DNA from: an uncultured Bacteroidaceae bacterium
GTDB taxonomy: Bacteria > Bacteroidota > Bacteroidia > Bacteroidales > Bacteroidaceae
Reading direction: 5' to 3'
DNA length: 8,958 bases
Assembly: GCA_904502185.1 (NCBI GenBank)
Contig: CAJGDX010000086.1
Coordinates: 1-8,958, forward strand
The stretch's first letter is position 1; each line of letters opens with the position of its first letter. The position numbers were made by a program, and so were the translations under genes. Positions 1 to 5,905 of this stretch are shown here, piece by piece. The notes beneath the pieces were generated by a model, which saw nothing but the letters and a program-made list of their open reading frames with translations, did no database searches and was not told where the DNA came from.

Positions 1-348
1 GAGGCTGGTAAGAAGCTGTTCGTGCACCACATCAAAGGTGCTCAGAATGACACAACCGTAGAGTTCGACCGCGTATTGTTGGTTGACAACGACGGTGCAA
101 TCACAGTAGGTGCTCCCACTGTAGAGGGCGCAAAAGTAGTTTGCTATATTGGCAATGTTCGTGAGATGAAGATCGTTCGCAAGTCTAAGGACGGTAAGAA
201 CATCGAGACTACACGCACAATCGACCCCACATTGGTTAAGGGTGACAAGGTGCTTGTATTCCACAAACGTCGTCGTAAAGGCTATCGTAAACTCAACGGT
301 CACCGTCAGCAGTTTACAGAACTTGTAGTTAAGGAAATTATCGGTTAA
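1..348 (+). CDS. rplU: 50S ribosomal protein L21, 5' end outside window, with an apparent internal insertion
   Basis: Large-subunit ribosomal protein that binds 23S rRNA. The frame is open from base 1 (Glu-Ala-Gly-Lys-Lys-Leu-Phe-Val) to the TAA at 346-348, giving 115 visible residues. The GTG at 22 is an internal valine; the true start should lie about 15 codons before the window. Recognition rests on the conserved VEFDRVLLVDNDG and VGAPTVEGAKVVC segments and the C-terminal signature KGYRKLNGHRQQFT. From memory, Bacteroidetes L21 is about 105 residues and runs almost directly from KVVC to PLVKGDKV. Here roughly 24 extra, largely basic residues lie between these blocks (window residues about 49-75, nt 145-225), in frame and without a stop. 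It is followed 19 bases later by rpmA, the usual operon partner. The family call is very secure; the insertion is a reading against remembered homologues. Confidence 0.96.
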   Translation, partial: EAGKKLFVHHIKGAQNDTTVEFDRVLLVDNDGAITVGAPTVEGAKVVCYIGNVREMKIVRKSKDGKNIETTRTIDPTLVKGDKVLVFHKRRRKGYRKLNGHRQQFTELVVKEIIG

Positions 349-367
349 TTTTTAAAGTTTAAGTATT

Positions 368-634
368 ATGGCACATAAGAAAGGTGTTGGTAGTTCTAAG
401 AACGGACGTGAGTCAGCTAGTAAGCGACTCGGAGTAAAGATTTGGGGTGGCCAGGTATGTAAAGCCGGTAATATCATCGTTCGTCAGCGTGGTACAGTTC
501 ACTATCCCGGTGAGAACATTGGTATGGGTAGCGACCACACATTGTTTGCTTTGGTAGACGGTGTCGTTACTTTCAAGAAAGGTCTCAAGAACAGAAGCTA
601 CGTTTCTGTAGTTCCTGCTGCCGAGAACAACTAA
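368..634 (+). CDS. rpmA: 50S ribosomal protein L27
   Basis: Complete 88-residue L27, whose N-terminal tail reaches toward the peptidyl-transferase centre. The sequence opens with MAHKKGVGSSKNGRES and contains the L27 signature GNIIVRQRGTVHYPGENIGMG, followed by DHTLFALVDG and a basic KKGLKNRSYVSV end. There is no N-terminal extension before AHKKG, so it is not the cleaved form known from Firmicutes. Its length fits the family. It starts 19 bases after the rplU stop, so the two genes are very likely one transcript. A strong hairpin with T-tracts follows the stop codon at 660-695. The AT-rich spacer before the start has no obvious Shine-Dalgarno sequence, which is normal in Bacteroidetes. Confidence 0.98.
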   Translation: MAHKKGVGSSKNGRESASKRLGVKIWGGQVCKAGNIIVRQRGTVHYPGENIGMGSDHTLFALVDGVVTFKKGLKNRSYVSVVPAAENN

Positions 635-659
635 TTGATAATTACTTATCACAATTCAT

Positions 660-695
660 AAAAAAGTGCAACTTCCTGAGAAGTTGCACTTTTTT
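660..695. terminator. Bidirectional intrinsic terminator between rpmA and the convergent transporter gene
   Basis: Perfect inverted repeat: AAGTGCAACTT at 664-674 pairs with AAGTTGCACTT at 681-691 around a six-base loop (CCTGAG). An A-run precedes the left arm and a T-run follows the right arm, so each strand reads hairpin then U-tract. It can therefore end rplU-rpmA transcription from the left and the minus-strand transporter transcript from the right. A weaker TGATAA/TTATCA hairpin lies just before it at 636-651. Confidence 0.93.
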
Positions 696-713
696 ATGTT
701 TATACTCCGATGT

Positions 714-2177
714 TTACTTCTGTTTATTTTCCCAATGGAAGGGTTCGAATGTAGAATTCTTGTCGACCCATTCGGGTTTGCGCACCGCATATATTATAAA
801 TGGTACAATAACCACAATTATACATCCTATTATCAGTACCGAATACCAAACGGCATTGCTTCCTACTGCAATTTGCGCCGGAGGTATGAAACTGAGTACA
901 AAGGCAAGCAGGCTTCCTAAAAATCCCATTCCCGAAACTATCCACATAAGCGCGTTGCCACTCTTTCCAATGCGGAATGGGCGTTTACAGCTCTTCATGT
1001 TGTATCGCAGGTATATTGCAGCAGCAAACATCAGCAGATACATAATAAGATAGAGCAACACAGTCAGTTGCGACAATATCTGGTAGAAACTTTGTACCGA
1101 TGGCATTATCACAAACAGCAGACTCAGCAGTGTCACTGCCACTCCCTGTAACAGCAGAATGTTTCTCTGTACTCCCATCTTGTTCTCCTTTTGGAAGAAT
1201 GGTGGCAGATAGCCTGCCTTTCCTACTGCAAAAAGACCTTTCGAGGGACCCGACACCCAGGTAAGCACGCCGGCAAGTACTCCAAATGCGAGTGCTACTG
1301 CAATCACCGGTGAGAGCCACGATGCGTGTATGTATTTGAAATAGTTGTCGAATCCTACGAGCAGGCTTTGTGTCAGGTTTATATCCTTTTGGGGAATTAT
1401 TATACCCAATGAGAATGTTCCCAATATGAAAATAAGCACAGTCATTATTGCACCTATTAAGATAGCTCGCGGATAGTCGCGTGTCGGGTTTTCCATATCT
1501 TTCACATGCACACCTGTCATCTCCATTCCTGCGTAGAATAGAAAAATTCCGGAGGCAAGCACCAGGTTGTCAAGTTTGGTTATGTCTGGGAAGAATCGTC
1601 CGTCGAAGTTCATCTGCGATGTTCCGCCCGTACTCAGATAGGCAATAGCAAGTACTATCAGCAGTGCTGCAGGGATGATGGTTCCTATCAATCCTCCCAA
1701 CTTTGCCACTTTGCTCACCCATGACAGTCCTTTCAATGAAATAAATGTGGCTATCCAATATATTGCAAGCACCACCACCAGAGTGTATACCTTGTTGGAT
1801 GCAAGTGCCATGTCCTTGCTGTCGTCGGTGCCTATGAATGCAAATGCCACTGCTCCAAACGTAAGCACTGTGGGGTACCATATTGTACTTTCAATCCACT
1901 GCAGCCAGATGGCAAGAAAGCCTGCCCGTTTGCCGAATGCCTCTCCCACCCAGCGAAAGACACCTCCCTGCTTGTCCTGAAACATTGATGCAAGTTCGGC
2001 TGCAACAAACGACGTTGGTATGAGAAACACTATTGCTGCGAACAGATAATAAAATGCTGATGAAACTCCATATTCCGCCTCGGCAGGCAATCCGCGCAGC
2101 GATACTACGGCTGTCACGTTCATAATGGCGAGCGTAAAAACGCCCAGTTTTACTGTTTTTTGAACATTCGTTGACAT
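714..2177 (-). CDS. APC-superfamily amino acid transporter, GadC-like branch
   Basis: A 487-residue integral membrane protein with about 12 hydrophobic segments, expected in the inner membrane. It resembles the glutamate:GABA antiporter GadC along its length. Matching blocks are the ELASMFQDKQGGVFRWV region (residues 61-77), FFPDITKLDNLV (196-206), VKDMENPTRDYPRAI (225-239), IIPQKDINL (260-268) and WVSGPSKGLFAVGK (307-320). By my alignment the GadC Glu218 is kept as Glu219, but GadC Tyr30 is a valine (about residue 25) and Glu304 is Gly303. Only about 21 residues follow the last helix, so the C-terminal plug that closes GadC at neutral pH is missing. No decarboxylase or glutaminase gene is adjacent. 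I infer amino acid exchange or uptake with a substrate different from glutamate/GABA. The ATG at 2175-2177 gives a normal N-terminus for the family. It converges on rpmA and diverges from padR. I saw no clear promoter of its own. Confidence 0.88.
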   Translation of the reverse strand: MSTNVQKTVKLGVFTLAIMNVTAVVSLRGLPAEAEYGVSSAFYYLFAAIVFLIPTSFVAAELASMFQDKQGGVFRWVGEAFGKRAGFLAIWLQWIESTIWYPTVLTFGAVAFAFIGTDDSKDMALASNKVYTLVVVLAIYWIATFISLKGLSWVSKVAKLGGLIGTIIPAALLIVLAIAYLSTGGTSQMNFDGRFFPDITKLDNLVLASGIFLFYAGMEMTGVHVKDMENPTRDYPRAILIGAIMTVLIFILGTFSLGIIIPQKDINLTQSLLVGFDNYFKYIHASWLSPVIAVALAFGVLAGVLTWVSGPSKGLFAVGKAGYLPPFFQKENKMGVQRNILLLQGVAVTLLSLLFVIMPSVQSFYQILSQLTVLLYLIMYLLMFAAAIYLRYNMKSCKRPFRIGKSGNALMWIVSGMGFLGSLLAFVLSFIPPAQIAVGSNAVWYSVLIIGCIIVVIVPFIIYAVRKPEWVDKNSTFEPFHWENKQK

Positions 2178-2263
2178 GGTTTTTATATTTTGGTTATTTA
2201 CATAACAATCTTTTTGCTTTTATGTTTAGTGGCTGTTCTAAGGTTAAAAATTAATAAAACCAT

Positions 2264-2289
2264 GTACTATGTATTGCAAGGTACTATGT
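2264..2289. repeat. Direct repeat GTACTATGT overlapping the padR promoter; candidate operator
   Basis: GTACTATGT occurs at 2264-2272 and again at 2281-2289, a 17-base period. The copies flank the -33 element and reach into the spacer of the padR promoter. PadR-family regulators usually repress their own promoters, so this is a plausible autorepression site. That role is inference. PadR operators are more often described as inverted repeats, and no full inverted repeat is visible here. Confidence 0.45.
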
Positions 2290-2303
2290 TTAGCGTATAT
2301 TTG
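2274..2303 (+). promoter_or_regulatory. Bacteroidetes-type promoter of padR-pspC
   Basis: A TTG at 2274-2276 and TATATTTG at 2296-2303 are separated by 19 bases. This fits the Bacteroidetes primary-sigma consensus (TTG or TTTG, 19-21 bases, TAnnTTTG). Transcription should begin near 2310, about 40 bases before the ATG at 2353. This is the main reason to reject the longer frame starting at 2269, which would begin upstream of the promoter. Confidence 0.75.
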
Positions 2304-2352
2304 CATCGAAAACTATTTACTCTATAATCAAGTAAAGCAAGAAACGACGAGA

Positions 2353-2676
2353 ATGTATGTTGAAAATGTAAAATCGCAGATGCGCAAGGGCATGCTCGAG
2401 TATTGCGTGCTGTTGCTGCTCAGTAAAAAGCCTGCCTACAGCTCCGATATTATCGAGAATCTCGAACGCGCCAATCTCATTGTGGTCGAGGGTACGTTGT
2501 ATCCGCTGCTGAATCGACTGAAAAAAGAGGGCGTGCTTGACTATGAGTGGCAGGAGAGTGTTGTAGGTCCGCCACGAAAATATTACCGACTGACCGAGCA
2601 TGGATGTCAGGCTCTTGCCCTTTTGGATGAAAACTGGAACGCTCTTGAGCGGACTGTTGCGCAGATTAAACAATAA
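2353..2676 (+). CDS. PadR-family transcriptional regulator
   Basis: A 107-residue winged-helix DNA-binding protein, in most cases an autorepressor that also controls a neighbouring membrane protein. The core is visible: MRKGMLEYCVLLLLSKKPAYSSDIIENL (residues 10-37) as the first helices, VVEGTLYPLLNRLKKEGVL (44-62) as the recognition helix and start of the wing, and GPPRKYYRLTEHG (72-84) as the wing strand. It has only a short C-terminal helix, like the small PadR subfamily. I chose the ATG at 2353 because the frame open from 2269 would start before the promoter and would add 28 non-homologous residues. It lies 27 bases upstream of the pspC-like gene on the same strand, a common Bacteroidetes pairing, so the two are probably co-transcribed. 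Confidence 0.9.
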   Translation: MYVENVKSQMRKGMLEYCVLLLLSKKPAYSSDIIENLERANLIVVEGTLYPLLNRLKKEGVLDYEWQESVVGPPRKYYRLTEHGCQALALLDENWNALERTVAQIKQ

Positions 2677-2703
2677 GTGTAAATGCAAAATAAGAATTGA
2701 AAT

Positions 2704-4383
2704 ATGAAAAAGTCCTTTAATATAAATCTGGGAGGCAGAATTTTCAATATAGACGAGGATGCGTACGAAATGTTGAACAACTATCTAGAAAATCTGCGTC
2801 AGAGTCTGTCGGGAAGCGAAGATAGCGAGGAGATAGTGGCCGACATTGAGACACGTCTGAGCGAATTGTGCGACTCGCGCGTGAATGGAGTTGCTTCACG
2901 CATTGTAGACCGTGCGATGATAGATGAGTTTATTGGCCGCCTGGGTACTCCCGATGCAATAGCCCATGAGGTTGGTTGCGAAGATACGACATCTGCGGCT
3001 TCCGATGATAATGAACCCAAAAACGAAGCAGCAGCCGATATTCCCGATGTTCCCTGGCATGCGGCGCAGCTGCTGGGCAAAAGATATTACCGTAACACTC
3101 GCCGAGGAATGTTTGGCGGTGTCCTCAGCGGTCTTGCCGAATATCTGGGCTGGAACGTATGGCTGTTGCGTGTGTTGGCAATGGTACTTTGGTATTACGT
3201 GGGAATACTGTTTTTTGTGGTATATATGGCAACATGGATACTGGTTTCTAATGCAAACACCCTTACCCAACTTTTGCGTTTGCGTGGTGCCGCTCCCCGC
3301 AATGGCGAAAGTGAGAGCGATGCATGGAGACGCGAATATGAGCGTGCGTCGCTGGAACTACTCAGTGGCTATGGTTGCGAGAATAAAGGTTGCCTTAATG
3401 GTTGTATCTTTATAACAATTTCGATACTTCTTTTCCTATTTGGAATAGCCTTGTTTGTGGCTCGTCTGTTCCATGAGATATTCCGCGATACATACGGCGA
3501 AGTGGTTACTTTTGATCCGGAAATAATTGATATATTCAAAGATGTATGGCCCGAAGTATCAAAAATATTATTCCCATTTGTAGTTGCCATTCCTGTACTT
3601 CTGCTTGCCTGTCATTATTTTCAGAAGAGAGGAAAACTGGCTCCTATGAAAAAATGGATTAAGACAATGCTGATTGTTGTGTGGCTTTTGATTACAGGAA
3701 TTTTCGTGTTTGTAAAGTATAACAAAGATGCTGACAAGCCATTCTCTGTATCCTATACGAATACAAGTACACGGCGTGTAGGAAGTACGATTGCCGATAT
3801 TGAACATAATCTTGCGCAGCATAGGTTAAATGGCATTATTGCTACACCCGATGCAAAATCCATCCATAATTATATTAACGACGAGCAGCGTGGGAATGGT
3901 ACATGTCTGCTATGGCATTGCATTACCTCGCAGAAGGATAGTTTGCTTATTCCTTTCGTCTGTGAGTGTTTGCAAACTGATAATGAGGTGGAGTGGAGCA
4001 TTATGCCGCGCGATGAGTGGGTGGAGTATATCAATGTCCCCTCTTTCATTTCCGAAGTCAAAATTGTGGGTAGCGGCTCAGGCGATTCAGAACTTTATTG
4101 TACCGTGGACACTGCCGGACAAACAATGGTTGTAGACCTGTCGCGTTGCAAGAATGTCGATGCAGTACGTGTAGCGACAAATTCTATCCCCGGCTGGCAG
4201 GTCGATGTTGTTAAGGAAGATACTGTGTCGCATGGCTCTTTTGCTATGTCGCTTAAAGTTTATCGCAACGATTCAATGAAAGATACTGCTTTGCCCAGTT
4301 TGCTTTTGCACGAAGCAGTGGGTGAAAATGATACACCAACTGCTATATTGCATACTGCTTTTCGTATGACAGTGGCGAAGTGA
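2704..4383 (+). CDS. PspC-domain membrane protein with long C-terminal domain
   Basis: A 559-residue membrane protein. Residues 1-90 form a soluble leader seen in Bacteroidetes PspC proteins (start MKKSFNINLGGRIFNIDEDAYEML, with EEIVADIETRLSEL at 42-55). Residues 92-117 are an acidic, low-complexity linker. The PspC domain lies at about 126-183 and includes NTRRGMFGGVLSGLAEYLG and a long hydrophobic segment. Three further hydrophobic helices lie at about 234-254, 288-305 and 321-337. Residues 340-559 show no strongly hydrophobic segment and match nothing I recognise; they are probably extracytoplasmic or peripheral. Cys225, Cys230 and Cys234 cluster just before a helix. PspC proteins take part in envelope-stress sensing in proteobacteria; here PadR is the likely controller. 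No PspA or other psp gene is present in the window. The domain call is firm, the cellular role is not. Confidence 0.88.
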   Translation: MKKSFNINLGGRIFNIDEDAYEMLNNYLENLRQSLSGSEDSEEIVADIETRLSELCDSRVNGVASRIVDRAMIDEFIGRLGTPDAIAHEVGCEDTTSAASDDNEPKNEAAADIPDVPWHAAQLLGKRYYRNTRRGMFGGVLSGLAEYLGWNVWLLRVLAMVLWYYVGILFFVVYMATWILVSNANTLTQLLRLRGAAPRNGESESDAWRREYERASLELLSGYGCENKGCLNGCIFITISILLFLFGIALFVARLFHEIFRDTYGEVVTFDPEIIDIFKDVWPEVSKILFPFVVAIPVLLLACHYFQKRGKLAPMKKWIKTMLIVVWLLITGIFVFVKYNKDADKPFSVSYTNTSTRRVGSTIADIEHNLAQHRLNGIIATPDAKSIHNYINDEQRGNGTCLLWHCITSQKDSLLIPFVCECLQTDNEVEWSIMPRDEWVEYINVPSFISEVKIVGSGSGDSELYCTVDTAGQTMVVDLSRCKNVDAVRVATNSIPGWQVDVVKEDTVSHGSFAMSLKVYRNDSMKDTALPSLLLHEAVGENDTPTAILHTAFRMTVAK

Positions 4384-4411
4384 TTCTGCTGTAATAGTGA
4401 TATTTTAATGC

Positions 4412-4455
4412 GAGTAATGCCAAGCTATTTATTTGTGAATAGCTTGGCATTACTT
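4412..4455. terminator. Long inverted repeat between convergent pspC-like and sigma factor genes
   Basis: A perfect 16-base inverted repeat: 4414-4429 pairs with 4438-4453 around an eight-base loop. A further A-T pair and a G-T pair extend the stem. It lies 30 bases after the pspC-like stop and about 60 bases past the sigma-factor stop, so it probably serves both as a terminator. The T-tract is weak on either side, so termination efficiency is uncertain. Confidence 0.75.
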
Positions 4456-4513
4456 TGTAAATTGAAATAGACTATTCTTTTTGCAAAATAAATATAAGTA
4501 GGGTGGTGACTAC

Positions 4514-4975
4514 TCACTGCAACAACCTTTTCAGCATTGTTCGCGCCGAGTTTATTCTGCTCTTTACAGTGCCAATGGGAAGTTGCAGCATCTCCGCAAT
4601 TTCGTAATATTTATATCCCGCAATGCACATTTCAAATGGTGTGCGATAGATGCTGGGCAGCGAACCGATTAAGGAGAGAATTTCGCGGTAACTATGTCTG
4701 CTGTCAATGGATATGCAGTCATTTTCGCCAATCGCAACATCTGCATAATGCTTTGCAGCTTTACGGTCGTTGATGAATGTGTTGTGCATGATGGTGTGCA
4801 GCCATCCACTGAAGTTGCCATCTCTCTTGTAATGGTCGCACTTGCTGAGAGCCTTCAGAATGGTATCCTGCAACAGGTCGTCGGCATCGTCGCTGTTAGT
4901 GGTAAAATTGTTGCAGTATTGTCGTAGTCCGGCGAGCGAACCTATTAATTTCTTCTTGAATTCGTCGTTTTTCAT
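4514..4975 (-). CDS. ECF-type RNA polymerase sigma factor, orphan
   Basis: A 153-residue sigma-70 family protein of the extracytoplasmic function class, which directs RNA polymerase to a small regulon. Region 2 is clear: DADDLLQDTILKALSK (residues 30-45) and NFSGWLHTIMHNTFINDRK (54-72). Region 4 lies at about 102-152, with the helix-turn-helix at YYEIAEMLQLPIGTVKSRINSAR. The length is a little short of the usual 160-190 residues because the linker between regions 2 and 4 is short. I chose the ATG at 4975 (MKNDEFKKK) over the in-frame ATG at 5014, because the 13 extra residues do not look like family sequence; the longer form cannot be excluded. No anti-sigma factor or SusCD-type gene is adjacent, so its signal input is unknown. 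It converges on the pspC-like gene and faces a long non-coding region upstream. Confidence 0.9.
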   Translation of the reverse strand: MKNDEFKKKLIGSLAGLRQYCNNFTTNSDDADDLLQDTILKALSKCDHYKRDGNFSGWLHTIMHNTFINDRKAAKHYADVAIGENDCISIDSRHSYREILSLIGSLPSIYRTPFEMCIAGYKYYEIAEMLQLPIGTVKSRINSARTMLKRLLQ

Positions 4976-5143
4976 TAGCAATATGCTATTTGCTTCACAA
5001 TATACCATAAACAATTCAAACTGTGAATTTGTTCGGAAAGTTTTAAATAATTCTTATAAATTTCGGTGAATTTTGTGAGGATTTAGTGGAGTACGACTTT
5101 TATAGGTGGAGGCATATCTGAAATATTGGAGAAACAGACACTC

Positions 5144-5215
5144 TTGCCCCCAAAATAATGTTGGTACTTCCGTTGAGTTACAAGCCGTTAGACGAGCAAG
5201 GACGGAGGGGGTCAA
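5144..5215. other. Possible structured element with nested long-range pairing
   Basis: TTGCCCCC at 5144-5151 can pair with GGGGGTCAA at 5207-5215 (one bulged T). Inside it, TCCGT at 5169-5173 can pair with ACGGA at 5202-5206, directly stacked on the right side. The pairs enclose a 28-base apical loop and a 17-base left-hand bulge. This could be a small RNA, a leader, or the remnant of a mobile element. It was found by eye, and G/C runs can pair by chance. Confidence 0.3.
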
Positions 5216-5251
5216 AAATCTGCGTTGCACAATGCATATACATTTCGACTA

Positions 5252-5511
5252 ACCCCTGTAAGGGGTGAAATTCTATAGTGTAGTTCGTAAGAGCTACGTA
5301 ATCAACCGTGAGTCAACAGATATATCAAGCCCTGTAAGGTGCGAAATTTTACAGCCTGTCTACGATAGTGCATTTATCCCAATGCCGCCCTTTCAGGGCT
5401 ATATAATCTTCCATACATTCTTATAACATAGCCCTCATGGGCTACGCTATAAAATGTTGCCCTTGCAGGGCAATATTGCACTTTCAATATCATTCAGAGA
5501 ACCCTTCGAGG
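5252..5511. repeat. Cluster of short interspersed CCCT-nnn-AGGG hairpins
   Basis: Seven imperfect copies of one hairpin theme occur within 260 bases. They are ACCCCT-gta-AGGGGT (5252-5266), GTAGTTC-gtaa-GAGCTAC (5280-5297), GCCCT-gta-AGGTGC (5329-5342), GCCCT-ttc-AGGGC (5387-5399), TAGCCC-tcat-GGGCTA (5429-5444), TTGCCCT-tgc-AGGGCAA (5457-5473) and a degenerate CCT-tcg-AGG (5503-5511). The first and third share a following GAAATT(C/T)TA. Spacing is irregular, about 13 to 45 bases. Stems are conserved in form while their sequence drifts, like degraded palindromic repeat families in other bacterial genomes. No associated transposase is in the window. Confidence 0.65.
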
Positions 5512-5583
5512 AGGGACGGTTTATATTCTTTTTAGTGCCTATCCTCGGGGGTGTTTGGGGCGATGACAATGTGTAGAAGTATA

Positions 5584-5602
5584 AACTCGATGTAGTCGAG
5601 TT
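5584..5602. repeat. Perfect small hairpin in AT-rich spacer
   Basis: AACTCGA at 5584-5590 pairs perfectly with TCGAGTT at 5596-5602 around TGTAG. It stands apart from the CCCT/AGGG cluster and has a different stem sequence. No T-tract follows. Role unknown. Confidence 0.5.
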
Positions 5603-5846
5603 GTTTGCTATTATTTGAACACAAATGCTATTGAACACGGAATAGTGTGATAAGAAAAGTATGAAAAAACAGATGAAAAATCGTCGGATTATGTGAATTT
5701 TCGCCGTTTTTTAGGGCGGATCGTGTGAGATTAATTATCTATACATTCCCTTACTTTGTTACATTCTTGCTGAAAAGATTTATCATAGAGATGAAGAGAA
5801 ATGTTTCATATTTTGATACAAATATATCCCCATACGCATATAAATA

Positions 5847-5882
5847 TTAAAGGCTGTGTTACCGCGGTAACACAGCCTTTAA
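5847..5882 (-). terminator. 36-base perfect palindrome, terminator of the sugar isomerase gene
   Basis: Bases 5847-5882 form a perfect palindrome with no unpaired centre (the centre reads CCGCGG). As RNA it gives a stem of about 16 base pairs with a four-base loop, flanked by A-runs and T-runs. On the minus strand the hairpin ends in TTTAA and then AT-rich sequence, 24 bases past the stop of the isomerase gene, so it fits an intrinsic terminator. Confidence 0.85.
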
Positions 5883-5905
5883 GTTGTATTTAAGAAGCAA
5901 ATTTA

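Larger units (their letters stand above)
4976..5846. other. Gene-free region of about 870 bases with hairpins and repeats
   Basis: No frame here encodes a protein I find credible. The longest (63 codons, minus strand, 5447-5638) crosses the hairpin cluster and has a composition typical of a chance frame. The left end (4976-5100) should contain the sigma-factor promoter, but I could not identify one with confidence. From 5144 to 5511 the DNA is rich in short GC-rich inverted repeats, described separately. From 5520 to 5846 it is AT-rich, with one perfect hairpin at 5584-5602 (AACTCGA/TCGAGTT) and no other clear signal. Confidence 0.7.

Noticed and set aside
2269..2352. Longer N-terminus for the PadR protein from the ATG at 2269
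   Set aside because: It starts upstream of a good promoter and adds 28 residues that do not look like PadR sequence.
5252..5511. CRISPR array
   Set aside because: The repeats are short, palindromic, diverged and irregularly spaced, with no uniform repeat-spacer pattern and no cas gene.
5447..5638. Small minus-strand protein of 63 residues
   Set aside because: It runs through the hairpin cluster, has no start signal and resembles a chance frame.
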